Shown piece after piece: positions 47,581-54,794 of a DNA stretch of 64,000 bases. The translations under genes were made by a program, and so were the position numbers. This DNA is from Gemmatimonadota bacterium. GTDB lineage: Bacteria; Gemmatimonadota; Gemmatimonadetes; Palauibacterales; KS3-K002. The DNA lies in the NCBI GenBank assembly GCA_020344215.1, contig CP070815.1, positions 1 through 64,000 of the forward strand, read 5' to 3'. The notes beneath the pieces are model-generated. The model ran no database searches. It was not told the DNA's origin and saw nothing but the letters and a program-made list of their open reading frames with translations. Every line of letters starts with the position of its first letter. The stretch's first letter is position 1.

Positions 47581-49119
47581 GTGCTCAGTAGCCTGCGTAC
47601 CGCCGGTCTGCTGTGGCTCGCCCTGACCGGCGGTACAGCCTCCGCCCAACAGCCATCCCTTTCGGGCGGCGGTCCAGTATACCTGGCTTACGCCGGACCG
47701 TATTCGTCGAGTCCATCCTCAGCGTTTGGTCACATTCTCCTTATTCTGCCGTCTGACGCGGACGAGGCTCCCCCACTATGGGACGTGGTCAGCTTCATCG
47801 CAGAGACCAACGACGCCGGTCCGATCCGTTACGTCGCCGTGGGGATCGCCGGTGGTTTTCTTGGCCGGTATCAGCGCTTGGAGTTCCACGAGAAGACGCG
47901 AGACTACCAGTTGCTTGAAGACCGAGATATGTGGCTGGTTCTGCTTCAGCTGACTCCCGAGCAACGCCAGGCCCTCGAGGACGAATTCACCGCTACGAGC
48001 GGGCGCTGGTACCCATACACATTCTTCAAGAAGAACTGCGCCTACTACATACAGCTTCTGCTTGCACGTGCGACAGGGCAATTGGGGCCACCGCGTGGTA
48101 CAGTGAGCCCGACAGGTGTCATGGACGCAGCCCTAAACAGCAGCCTAGCAGGTCCCAGCTACTTCCGTCCGGCGGTTTCCCGAAAGCTCGAAGCGATGAG
48201 CAACAGCGTAGATGAAGGCGTACTTGCTCGGTTGCGGCGTGAGTCTTGGACCACTGTGGCTGCAGATACAGCGTGGTTGCAGGGACTTCCTGGCCATGAG
48301 CGGCGGTTTGTCCAGGAGTACTTTGCCTGGAAGACTCTTGACCGACAGTCGGCCCTCGACGAGCCGACCCGCCGTGGGCTGGCACTTTTGCGCGTGCTCA
48401 ACGCCCGCGAGGCCCCGCAGGAGGAGGTATCCGATGCCGCTCAGGACGCAGGGCAACCGATACCGCCTCCGGTGTTCTACCGGTACAGCCGTATCAGGCT
48501 CTCCCATCTTTGGGCGGCCTCTGCGGCTCACCGCATCTCTTTCCGATACCGGGGCGCGTTGCAAGATGAAACCGATCCCGGGATCGCTCATAGACCCCTC
48601 AACGTGCTCGAGTTCCTCGCGTTAGAAGTCTCGGTGCCAACCGATCGGTTCGCTCCGCGTCTCGACGCTCTGGTCCTCTTCTCCCAGCGCTCACTTAGTC
48701 CTTCCAACTGGATTACTACACGCAGCTCGTGGATGCTTGAGGCTCTGGCTCGCCGCGGCGGTCTCTTCGGACACGACGCACTCCACCTGGAGGTACGAGC
48801 AGGGGCTGGTAGGACCGTGCGCCTGCCCGCCCGGGTCTTCTTCTACGGATTGATCACCGCGGCGGGCGTTAGCCATTGTTGCAGCCAAGCGGCGTTCGCG
48901 CCGGGCCTGGAGCTGGGCATAGTCTGGCTGGCCACCCGCCGGTCGCGTCTCGGCTTTCGCTGGACCCGCGAGTACGACGTTTCGGACTGGTCGCATGACC
49001 ATCAGCGCGTCCGAGGCTGGCTCCGATACGACCTCGGCCGAACCTGGGGCGTCACCGCGAGCGGTGATGCGGGCCCGCTCGGCGACTATCTCACTCTGAG
49101 CCTGGATTGGTATCCGTAG
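47581..49119 (+). CDS. Secreted DUF4105 (Lnb N-terminal-like) protein with C-terminal beta-rich domain
   Basis: The protein has 512 residues with a GTG start. A signal peptide (LLWLALTGGTASAQQ) is followed by a DUF4105-like domain at about residues 35-190, with the typical SSSPSSAFGHILLIL and the Cys-containing KKNCAYYIQLLL. The C-terminal 200 residues have alternating hydrophobic strands ending in an aromatic (SLDWYP), like an outer-membrane beta-barrel. DUF4105 is the N-terminal domain of the Lnb lipoprotein-modifying enzyme in Gram-positives; its role in diderms is unclear. It is coupled to a lipoprotein gene, so lipoprotein handling is a possible theme. Confidence 0.75.
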   Translation: MLSSLRTAGLLWLALTGGTASAQQPSLSGGGPVYLAYAGPYSSSPSSAFGHILLILPSDADEAPPLWDVVSFIAETNDAGPIRYVAVGIAGGFLGRYQRLEFHEKTRDYQLLEDRDMWLVLLQLTPEQRQALEDEFTATSGRWYPYTFFKKNCAYYIQLLLARATGQLGPPRGTVSPTGVMDAALNSSLAGPSYFRPAVSRKLEAMSNSVDEGVLARLRRESWTTVAADTAWLQGLPGHERRFVQEYFAWKTLDRQSALDEPTRRGLALLRVLNAREAPQEEVSDAAQDAGQPIPPPVFYRYSRIRLSHLWAASAAHRISFRYRGALQDETDPGIAHRPLNVLEFLALEVSVPTDRFAPRLDALVLFSQRSLSPSNWITTRSSWMLEALARRGGLFGHDALHLEVRAGAGRTVRLPARVFFYGLITAAGVSHCCSQAAFAPGLELGIVWLATRRSRLGFRWTREYDVSDWSHDHQRVRGWLRYDLGRTWGVTASGDAGPLGDYLTLSLDWYP

Positions 49120-49529
49120 AGTGCACCGTGCTAGGCTCGACGGAATCATCCTCAGCTTCCAGGCGCTGCTGGGGAAGTACGGGTAGGGAAGCTCTTCGGC
49201 CCACATTCGCCGTCTGAGCGCACTTCTGGGCCCTGGCCCTACCCAGAGTCTCGCTTATGATATTTGGCCCTGAAGGCTATCTGGGGCACCGATCTTGGCA
49301 CCGGCTAAACAATACCCAGCCTGAAGTCGCACCGCTGCTTGCCTCTTGGCTGGTGGGACACTGGACCCTATGTCCACCTCCCCCCGGATAACACGCCAGG
49401 GGTACAGCACGGAATGGCGCACTCGAGCCGCCACAATGACAAGTCAAATCAAGACATACCTGGACTGGTAGACTGATTGGCGACCCCTAAGGGTGGGGAC
49501 TGGCGATGCGAGCGGGACTGCGCGGTTGG
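49120..49529. other. 410-bp intergenic region between convergent genes
   Basis: No supported gene is seen. A 22-codon GTG frame directly after the DUF4105 stop (ARLDGIILSFQALLGKYG) may be a remnant. A short dyad ACCC-CTAA-GGGT at 49485-49496 could end transcription from both sides. Confidence 0.5.
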
Positions 49530-49859
49530 CTATTCCTTGTTGCAGACGGGGTCCCACTTGTCTCTCAGGTCGCTCTCCTCTGCGAGACGTACTTCTAGAG
49601 AAGTATTGTAATGAGTATGGATGTGGGTTGCGCCGTTTTCCTCTATGCACGGTCCTTTCTCGTGGCCGGCAAAGCGCTTGCCGAATCCCTCTCCGGTTTC
49701 CCCGATGTAAATAGGGGTCCACCCGTCTGGCGATGCTTCCTTGGCATAGATGTAGTTCCCCGGAATATCCTGGAACTGTTGATCAATTCCATCAACCAAG
49801 TAAACATACTTCTTGCCAGACTGACCCTCCCATTCCCATTGCCCGTCTGGGTTCGCCAT
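49530..49859 (-). CDS. Small GIY-YIG nuclease-like protein
   Basis: The protein has 109 residues from ATG 49859 with a GGAGG site. GIY-YIG features are GNYIYAK at residues 34-40, YIG at 51-53, the catalytic Arg in GKRFAGH (about 62), Glu in VRLAEESDL (about 94) and Asn in PVCNKE (107). It is a stand-alone catalytic domain with no DNA-binding module. Such small proteins occur on phages as homing or anti-competitor nucleases. It lies downstream of the lipoprotein gene, separated by a long hairpin. Confidence 0.72.
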   Translation of the reverse strand: MANPDGQWEWEGQSGKKYVYLVDGIDQQFQDIPGNYIYAKEASPDGWTPIYIGETGEGFGKRFAGHEKGPCIEENGATHIHTHYNTSLEVRLAEESDLRDKWDPVCNKE

Positions 49860-49890
49860 GATGGACCTCCAGTCAAATGGGATTTGGCGC

Positions 49891-49921
49891 CGACCTCCCG
49901 GGTCAGTGACCTGGGAGGTCG
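49891..49921. terminator. Long near-perfect hairpin between lipoprotein and GIY-YIG genes
   Basis: CGACCTCCC pairs with GGGAGGTCG, and inside it GGTCA pairs with TGACC around a single G, giving a 14-bp stem in 31 nt. It lies 22 bp past the lipoprotein stop and 31 bp before the GIY-YIG start. There is no T-run, so it may be an RNA-processing or protein-binding site instead of a simple terminator. Confidence 0.45.
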
Positions 49922-49942
49922 AACGCCGCGCCACGTTCAGCA

Positions 49943-50467
49943 CTACTGACTGCCGTAGCCCGCGGGGTTAGCGTGGGCGTCCCAGATGTGTTCGCCTTCG
50001 AAAGTACCGTGCGATATGATTACCTCAAACTGGCCCCAGACAGGGTACCCGCCGTCATGCCAGCACGGACTGGCCTCGAGCTCTGGACCGACCCAAACGA
50101 TCATGTAGTGCCATGTCTCGCCGCTGCCCCCCGGAAACATGCCGTTCCACTGGTTGTCCTCGAAAGCATCACAGTTCCATTCACCGCCGTGGAAGCGGGC
50201 CTCATCCCATGCCTTCGACCACATCATCTTGAGTCGGTCGTTGGCATAAGTGGGGTCGCCCCAGACCATGCCATCGAGGATTCGGTCCACGCCGTCGGCC
50301 GGCCCCACAAAGACGCGGGAACTGTAGTTGTAGCCAAACTCATCAAAACCACCATTAGCCGAGAACTGAGGCGTGCTGACGAGTCCGTCAGGTACCTCGG
50401 TTGGCTGGCTGTCGCAGGACACAAACGCAAACACCATAACGACCAGCATGGTGATGAACTTCCGCAT
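49943..50467 (-). CDS. Element-encoded lipoprotein of unknown function
   Basis: The protein has 174 residues from ATG 50467 with a GAGAG site. The signal ends with a lipobox-like FAFVSCDSQ. The mature part is Trp/Gly/Asp-rich (MVWGDPTYANDRLKMMWSKAWDEARFHGGEWNCDAF, HYMIVWVGPELEASPCWHDGGYPVWGQFEVIIS) with three Cys. It looks like a compact extracytoplasmic domain; no family is recognised. It is expressed from the right copy of the duplicated leader. Confidence 0.7.
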   Translation of the reverse strand: MRKFITMLVVMVFAFVSCDSQPTEVPDGLVSTPQFSANGGFDEFGYNYSSRVFVGPADGVDRILDGMVWGDPTYANDRLKMMWSKAWDEARFHGGEWNCDAFEDNQWNGMFPGGSGETWHYMIVWVGPELEASPCWHDGGYPVWGQFEVIISHGTFEGEHIWDAHANPAGYGSQ

Positions 50468-50820
50468 AGTATTCTCTCTCATTCAAAGGCTGCGCTTGCC
50501 GTGAACAACGAACGACTGCCCCACGGTCACTCGCGTGCGAACTTCTGGAGGAGCACGCTCACGTACAGGGAAGCCTCGGCGGATACAGGCGCAACACGGT
50601 GGGATTGGCGCCTGAAAGCATGGAAGCAAGTAAGGAACACTGCGAACTGCCACGACTGAGGTCCCCCGAACCAGCGAGACTTACTTCGCTACATCCTCAG
50701 CCCCTCCCGGTAGCCGCAGTATGGTGGACGCATTCTGACAAAGCAACAGCTAACCGGAACGGCTATCGACTGTTAACACTACGTTAAGACGCGCTGCCCA
50801 CTTTGGCGCCATGGACACAA
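50468..50820. other. Upstream region of the lipoprotein gene, mostly non-coding
   Basis: It contains the right copy of the duplicated promoter-leader and an AT-richer stretch near 50755-50790 (CTGTTAACACTACGTTAA). No gene is supported here. Confidence 0.5.
50633..50749 (-). promoter_or_regulatory. Promoter plus structured leader, right copy of an inverted pair
   Basis: Minus-strand -35 TTGCTT (50746-50741), a 17-bp spacer and -10 CATACT (50723-50718) are followed by the same leader as at 46605-46691, with scattered substitutions. The hairpin AGCGA-N8-TCGCT is kept. It lies 166 bp upstream of the lipoprotein start. The two copies face each other across 4 kb. Confidence 0.55.
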
Positions 50821-51054
50821 TCACCTGGCCGACGTTGACGGAGCGACTGCCGGGGTTCGCGGCCCTGTTCGGCCTTCGGGGCGTCCTCTCTTACCTGTGT
50901 GGATTACGGGGCGTGCTTTGACGGGGTGTTTGCAGGCTTTGCGGAGTTCTGGCAGGTCGGGTATTCCCCAAGCTTCGGCTTCACTTCTTAGCGTGTCTGC
51001 CCGACTCACAGTCGGAAAGGCACCATACTGCCGCGTAGGTTCCGTTCCATGCAC
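50821..51054 (-). CDS. Possible small protein downstream of terL
   Basis: The ORF has 77 codons and overlaps the terL 3' end by 49 bp. The middle (EAEAWGIPDLPELRKACKHPVKARPVI) reads like protein; the C-terminus is basic and low-complexity. It occupies the position where a portal gene would normally start but has no portal features. It may be real or chance. Confidence 0.25.
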   Translation of the reverse strand: MHGTEPTRQYGAFPTVSRADTLRSEAEAWGIPDLPELRKACKHPVKARPVIHTGKRGRPEGRTGPRTPAVAPSTSAR

Positions 51055-52448
51055 CGATAGCGTGCTTCATCGGCGACGTGGTCTTCGGCGGTTGTGTCGA
51101 CGTCCTCAATTTTGCGGGGGTCGCGGGGCAGGGTAGGGACAGTACGGATGAAGTGGACGCAGGTATCGAAGACGTAGAGGCCCGGGTCCTCCGGTTTGTC
51201 CTCAAGTGCGGCCTTCAGCATCTTCCTCATCCGCTCCCAGCCGATCTGGCGTGACCCAGGCCGCTTGTCTGCTTTCGTCCACCTGACTCCGACCGTCGCC
51301 ATGTCGTCCCCTATGCTGACGCCACGGTCGGCGTCGTAGATGGAACTGTCGGCTGGTCCAGTTTCGACCTTGCGGCCCTTGATAACGCAGGATGGCTTGG
51401 TAGGTGGGTGTATATCTGGGATGCTGAGTCCCATCTCCTCTTCACGCTCAAGGATGCCCTCGGCGATCTCTACGGCCAGCATCCGGCACCCCTCATTCGG
51501 CCGGCCATTCCAGCCGTACCATTCGGCGATACGGAAAAGGGTCCCGCGAGGGTAGGTCTTGCCGTTTGGTGCTTCAGTGCCGTCAGATTCAGCCCACCAG
51601 CCCACTGAGAAGGGTTTGGCAGACCCCCAGTCAAACGAGCGGTTCACACGCCACGTGCGGGGGATTTCGAAGGGCCTAATCACGTGCACATCCCGGCGCC
51701 ACACATCATCGAACATCCCACCGGCCACGATATCCCATATGCCCCAGCGCCAGGCATTAACCAGCCACTCAGGGCCGCTCGCCTCAATGCGTTTCCAGTA
51801 GTCAGGGTCCTGGCGCAGCAGGATGGCGTTGTCTTCCAGTCGCCCGGGTATGAATACCCGCTCGATGCCGTCAGGGCCGGTGAAGGGAACCCACGGCGGG
51901 GACGGGTCGATATAGCGGGCCTTCACCCAGTTGTGCCCCGATCCGCCCGGGTTGCCGGTTGAGCGACGAGCACAGGGTACGCCATAGGGCGAACGCAAAC
52001 AGGCGAAGAGCTTGTCGATTGGCACCGGTGAGGGCCAGTCAGGGAGTTCGTCAAAGCCCTGCCAAGAGTACTGGTGGCCGTGGTAGTTATCGGCATCGGC
52101 ATCCACATCGAGGTAACGGAGAAGGAGCCGGGCACCGTTGGGTGCCGTCCAGGTGCGCCGTGAGACATTCCGCTGCCAGCCCAGCCGCGGGAAGAGCTCG
52201 CCGACCCGGTACTCGACTTCCTCCAGTTTCGGGTACGTGCGCCGGAAAAAGATGCCCCGAGCAGCCGCCCCGTATCGGTCGGCGTGGTTCAGCCAGTCGC
52301 CTATCAAGCCATCAGTCTTGCCCGGGCCTCGCGCACCACCACAGAAGACATCCAAGACTGGGCAGGCTATCAATGCCCGCTGGAAGCCGGGCTGGGGTGC
52401 CCAGACTACTTCGGTGCGTCGTCGCGTGGGGCGAAGCGTTGCTGCCAT
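51006..52448 (-). CDS. Phage terminase large subunit
   Basis: The protein has 480 residues from ATG 52448. The ATPase half has Walker A FCGGARGPGKTDG (residues about 36-48), the arginine-rich FFRRTYPKLEEVEYRV and Walker B-like YSWQGFDELPDW. The nuclease half has RSFDWGSAKPFSVGWW, DSSIYDADRGVSIGDD and the terminal KIEDVDTTAEDHVADEARY, so all catalytic Asp regions are present. It appears complete and functional. It packages DNA into procapsids, yet no portal or capsid gene follows. It overlaps the 77-aa gene upstream by 43 bp. Confidence 0.92.
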   Translation of the reverse strand: MAATLRPTRRRTEVVWAPQPGFQRALIACPVLDVFCGGARGPGKTDGLIGDWLNHADRYGAAARGIFFRRTYPKLEEVEYRVGELFPRLGWQRNVSRRTWTAPNGARLLLRYLDVDADADNYHGHQYSWQGFDELPDWPSPVPIDKLFACLRSPYGVPCARRSTGNPGGSGHNWVKARYIDPSPPWVPFTGPDGIERVFIPGRLEDNAILLRQDPDYWKRIEASGPEWLVNAWRWGIWDIVAGGMFDDVWRRDVHVIRPFEIPRTWRVNRSFDWGSAKPFSVGWWAESDGTEAPNGKTYPRGTLFRIAEWYGWNGRPNEGCRMLAVEIAEGILEREEEMGLSIPDIHPPTKPSCVIKGRKVETGPADSSIYDADRGVSIGDDMATVGVRWTKADKRPGSRQIGWERMRKMLKAALEDKPEDPGLYVFDTCVHFIRTVPTLPRDPRKIEDVDTTAEDHVADEARYRCMERNLRGSMVPFRL

Positions 52449-52639
52449 TCCTCTACGTCCTTGGCGGGTTCGGGTACCAGTGCAACGGGCCACTCGGGCA
52501 GGTAGGCGTTCAGCCACGCTTTGCCCTTCGTGGATTCGAGGTCGAGGTCGTCAGGGAAGCGGAGAACCCCGGTGCGCCTGGCTGAGCCAAGCTCTTCTTC
52601 GAGCCGCTCCAACCGGGTCCGAACATTCTCGCGGGTCAT
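52406..52639 (-). CDS. Small protein between terminase genes
   Basis: The protein has 77 residues; its ATG overlaps the stop of the TerS-like gene (ATGA). A coiled-coil N-terminus (NVRTRLERLEEELGSAR) precedes a short Trp/Pro-rich acidic part (YLPEWPVALVPEPAKDVEEWQQRF). The layout suggests a terminase accessory or linker protein. No family is recognised. Confidence 0.65.
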   Translation of the reverse strand: MTRENVRTRLERLEEELGSARRTGVLRFPDDLDLESTKGKAWLNAYLPEWPVALVPEPAKDVEEWQQRFAPRDDAPK

Positions 52640-53037
52640 CGCCAGGGCTCGGAGCTGTCCTTCAATTCGTCGGCGGTCTCTTCAAGCGCAGCAAGGCGCC
52701 GCTCAAACTCCGAGTCCTGCAAGATGCTCCGCTGCTCTCTCGCCAGGACCGCAATGGCATTGGCGACCTTGGAATCGAAGTTGAGACGGCCGAGCCGTTC
52801 CAGTGCACGTCCCAAGACCCCCTTCAGACCATCGAGCGTAGTGGGGTCGAGGTCGCTGATGTCGAGCGGGGCTGTCCGGTTCAGTTTCTGGCGGCCGCCC
52901 TCTCGACTGCGTTCCCGGTGGGACTTCGCGTGCGCGGGGTGGTGCACGGTACAATAGTCCTGATCCTTGATTGCGTCCTTCTTACACGGCTCACCGAACC
53001 GGGTGATAGCCGCGCACTTCTTGCTTAGGCCCTCCAT
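52636..53037 (-). CDS. Putative terminase small subunit with Cys/His zinc-like N-terminus
   Basis: The protein has 133 residues from an ATG with a GAGGAA site. The N-terminus CAAITRFGEPCKKDAIKDQDYCTVHH has a C-x10-C-x10-C-x2-H arrangement like the HGG-type zinc motif proteins often found next to phage TerL. A basic stretch (HRERSREGGRQKLN) and two helices with coiled-coil character follow. Its place two genes before terL, with ATGA coupling, supports a DNA-recognition role in packaging. Confidence 0.6.
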   Translation of the reverse strand: MEGLSKKCAAITRFGEPCKKDAIKDQDYCTVHHPAHAKSHRERSREGGRQKLNRTAPLDISDLDPTTLDGLKGVLGRALERLGRLNFDSKVANAIAVLAREQRSILQDSEFERRLAALEETADELKDSSEPWR

Positions 53038-53074
53038 CGTTCCTCGTTCTCGGTGTCAGAATGGGTGACAAAAC

Positions 53075-53104
53075 GGGGTACCCCGCAGTGCCGCGGGGTA
53101 CCCC
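53075..53104. terminator. Perfect 12-bp-stem hairpin upstream of the terminase operon
   Basis: GGGGTACCCCGC and GCGGGGTACCCC flank a 6-nt loop, so each arm also contains the palindrome GGGGTACCCC. It lies 38 bp upstream of the TerS-like start and 63 bp inside attR. It could insulate the element from host transcription, or be the cos/pac recognition site of its terminase. Confidence 0.5.
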
Positions 53105-53131
53105 TTGAGTCTTGCTGATGCCTGCTAGTTC

Positions 53132-53353
53132 CTAGTGCTTCGGTACTAATCGCCCAGGTTGGTAGCCTTTGGATCCAGAAATGGTGGTTCGAGTCCACCC
53201 GGGCCAATCGACTCCGCGCTCGCAAGCCTGGTCCAGGGCTGCGAGCAACGCTTCCCGGACCAGCCAATCGAGTCCCTCACGGTCGGTGTCCGTGACCTGA
53301 GGTTCGGACCCCACGAGCTGGAGCTGTGCGTCGGTTCGGTATTTCGGTGTCAC
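53132..53353 (-). CDS. Small host protein whose C-terminus crosses attR
   Basis: A GTG at 53353 follows an ideal AAGGAGGT site and gives 73 residues: TPKYRTDAQLQLVGSEPQVTDTDREGLDWLVREALLAALDQACERGVDWPG, then a tail that is antisense tRNA sequence (WTRTTISGSKG) and ends inside the element. The first 50 residues read like a real helical protein of unknown function. Integration or excision would change the last residues. Confidence 0.5.
   Translation of the reverse strand: MTPKYRTDAQLQLVGSEPQVTDTDREGLDWLVREALLAALDQACERGVDWPGWTRTTISGSKGYQPGRLVPKH
53167..53208 (+). other. attR (displaced 3' end of tRNA-Gln)
   Basis: It matches attL at 40 of 42 positions, from the anticodon loop to just beyond the acceptor stem. 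No 5' half of a tRNA precedes it, so it is the chromosomal copy pushed away by integration. Confidence 0.9.
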
Positions 53354-53675
53354 GCGGGACCTCCTTGCTTCAGTCTCCATAGGCGATGGGGCAGGGATCG
53401 TGCCCGGGCGCGGCGATGAGTGTAACCTTATTACCAACAACGAGTTAGGCCCGTCGGGCGGAGAGGGAGAGCCCAGCTCGTGCGCTCTCCTGCTACCGAT
53501 CGGTAACCGGCACGGTGACCGGGCGGCTCCGCGTGTGTTGTGCGACCTCTCGCGTCCGGGTTGGATGCAGGCCGTGCTTATCGCTGTGCGTCATGTTGAG
53601 CCAGGCTTCAGTTCGCTGCGGCGGGGAGCGAGACGCTAGCAGCCTGGATGCCGTCGGCGCTCGGCGTCCCGCGTC
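53354..53675. other. 322-bp region without a recognised gene
   Basis: It lies between the small attR-proximal gene and the CaCA exchanger, downstream of the latter's stop. It contains a TACCGATCGGTAAC palindrome around 53494-53507 and otherwise no structure or coding signal that I can support. Confidence 0.5.
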
Positions 53676-54623
53676 TTATACCGAGGGTAGGGCGAGCAGA
53701 ACCACGAATGCGGTGTAGGCGGCGACCATGATTCCGCCTTCCAGCCGGGTGAGCCTCAGCGTCGTCCAGACGAAGGGCAGGACGAGGATGCTCACGGCAA
53801 GCATGACGGGCGCCTCGACCTGAATCACCGAGGTCGAAACATGGAGCGGCTGGGCGAGCGACGAGCAACCCAGCACCGCCAGCAGGTTGAAGACGTTAGA
53901 GCCTACGACGTTGCCGACCAGGATATCTCCCTCATCCTGAACCGACGCGGCGACGGCGGTGGCAAGCTCCGGCAACGAGGTGCCGAGCGCCACGACCGTT
54001 AGGCCGATGGCGAGCTCGGAGACGCCCAGCATGCGAGCTACGTCGGCGGCACCGCTGACCACCAGGTGCGCGCCCGCCAGGAGCGTCCCCAGGCCGACGA
54101 TGGTGAGTACGATGTGACTGTGCAGAGCACCGCCTGCCGGCACGAACTTCTGGTACTCGACCTCGATCGCCGGCGACTCGCGCCGCGCGCCCTCGAGCAG
54201 GTACAGGGTGTAGGCGGCGAAGCCCGCCAACATCGTCAGCCCGTCCCAGCGAGTCAGTTGGCCGTCCAGGGCGAAGACGTAGAAGGCGATGGAGGCGAAG
54301 ATCATCAGCGGCACCTCCCTGACCAGAAGCCGCATCTGGACTCGGACAGGGCGGATCAGGGCGGCGACACCTAGGATCAAGGCGATGTTCGCGATGTTCG
54401 AGCCGACCACGTTGCCGATGGCGATGTCGCCGCTGTCGCGGACCGAGGCGACGACCCCCACCAGCAACTCGGGCATCGAAGTGCCCATGGCCACGACCGT
54501 TAGCCCGATGACCAGAGCGTTCACGCCGAGCTTGCGGGCCAATCGTGACGCACCTCGGATCATCAGATCGGCACCCACGTAGAGCGCGACCAGGCCGAGC
54601 AGGAAGATGATGACTGGTGCCAT
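53676..54623 (-). CDS. Calcium/sodium antiporter-like protein (CaCA family, YrbG type)
   Basis: The 315-residue membrane protein has two inverted halves. Both alpha repeats are visible: MGTSMPELLVGVVASVRDSGDIAIGNVVGSNIANIALILG and LGTSLPELATAVAASVQDEGDILVGNVVGSNVFNLLAVLG, each with the ion-binding Glu and Asn. It exchanges Ca2+ (or another cation) for Na+, H+ or K+ across the inner membrane. It is divergent from prs across 171 bp. Confidence 0.93.
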   Translation of the reverse strand: MAPVIIFLLGLVALYVGADLMIRGASRLARKLGVNALVIGLTVVAMGTSMPELLVGVVASVRDSGDIAIGNVVGSNIANIALILGVAALIRPVRVQMRLLVREVPLMIFASIAFYVFALDGQLTRWDGLTMLAGFAAYTLYLLEGARRESPAIEVEYQKFVPAGGALHSHIVLTIVGLGTLLAGAHLVVSGAADVARMLGVSELAIGLTVVALGTSLPELATAVAASVQDEGDILVGNVVGSNVFNLLAVLGCSSLAQPLHVSTSVIQVEAPVMLAVSILVLPFVWTTLRLTRLEGGIMVAAYTAFVVLLALPSV

Positions 54624-54794
54624 TGGCCCCGAAATGATAACAACGACCGGCTGCGGGACAAGGCATGGCCGGGGTAGCCGCGAGATCCCGCGTCACCGTG
54701 GCACTCGGGCCGGGCTCGCCGGAGGGGCACGCCCGTTGACGCCCAATTGGGGCCTGGATAAGTTGCGAAGCTCTTAACCACAGGGGTTTTGGCT

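Larger units (their letters stand above)
38484..53208. mobile_element. Satellite-like integrative element or reduced prophage in tRNA-Gln
   Basis: The element is bounded by a 42-bp tRNA 3' end repeat (attL 38484-38525, attR 53167-53208; 40 of 42 identical) and is about 14.7 kb long. It encodes integrase, excisionase-like protein, replication protein, SSB-like protein, two divergent regulators, DUF3800, a four-gene cargo block and a terminase set. No portal, capsid, tail, holin or lysin gene is recognisable. Base composition is visibly less GC-rich than the flanks, most clearly around 44120-44230. Confidence 0.9.

Noticed and set aside
38484-53208. CRISPR array or restriction-modification system in the element
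   Set aside because: No regularly spaced repeats, cas genes, or complete methyltransferase/endonuclease pair were found.
53025-53267. Minus-strand frame with RVDSNHHFWIQRLPTW
   Set aside because: Antisense of the attR tRNA fragment in another frame; no ribosome site and it overlaps the TerS-like start.
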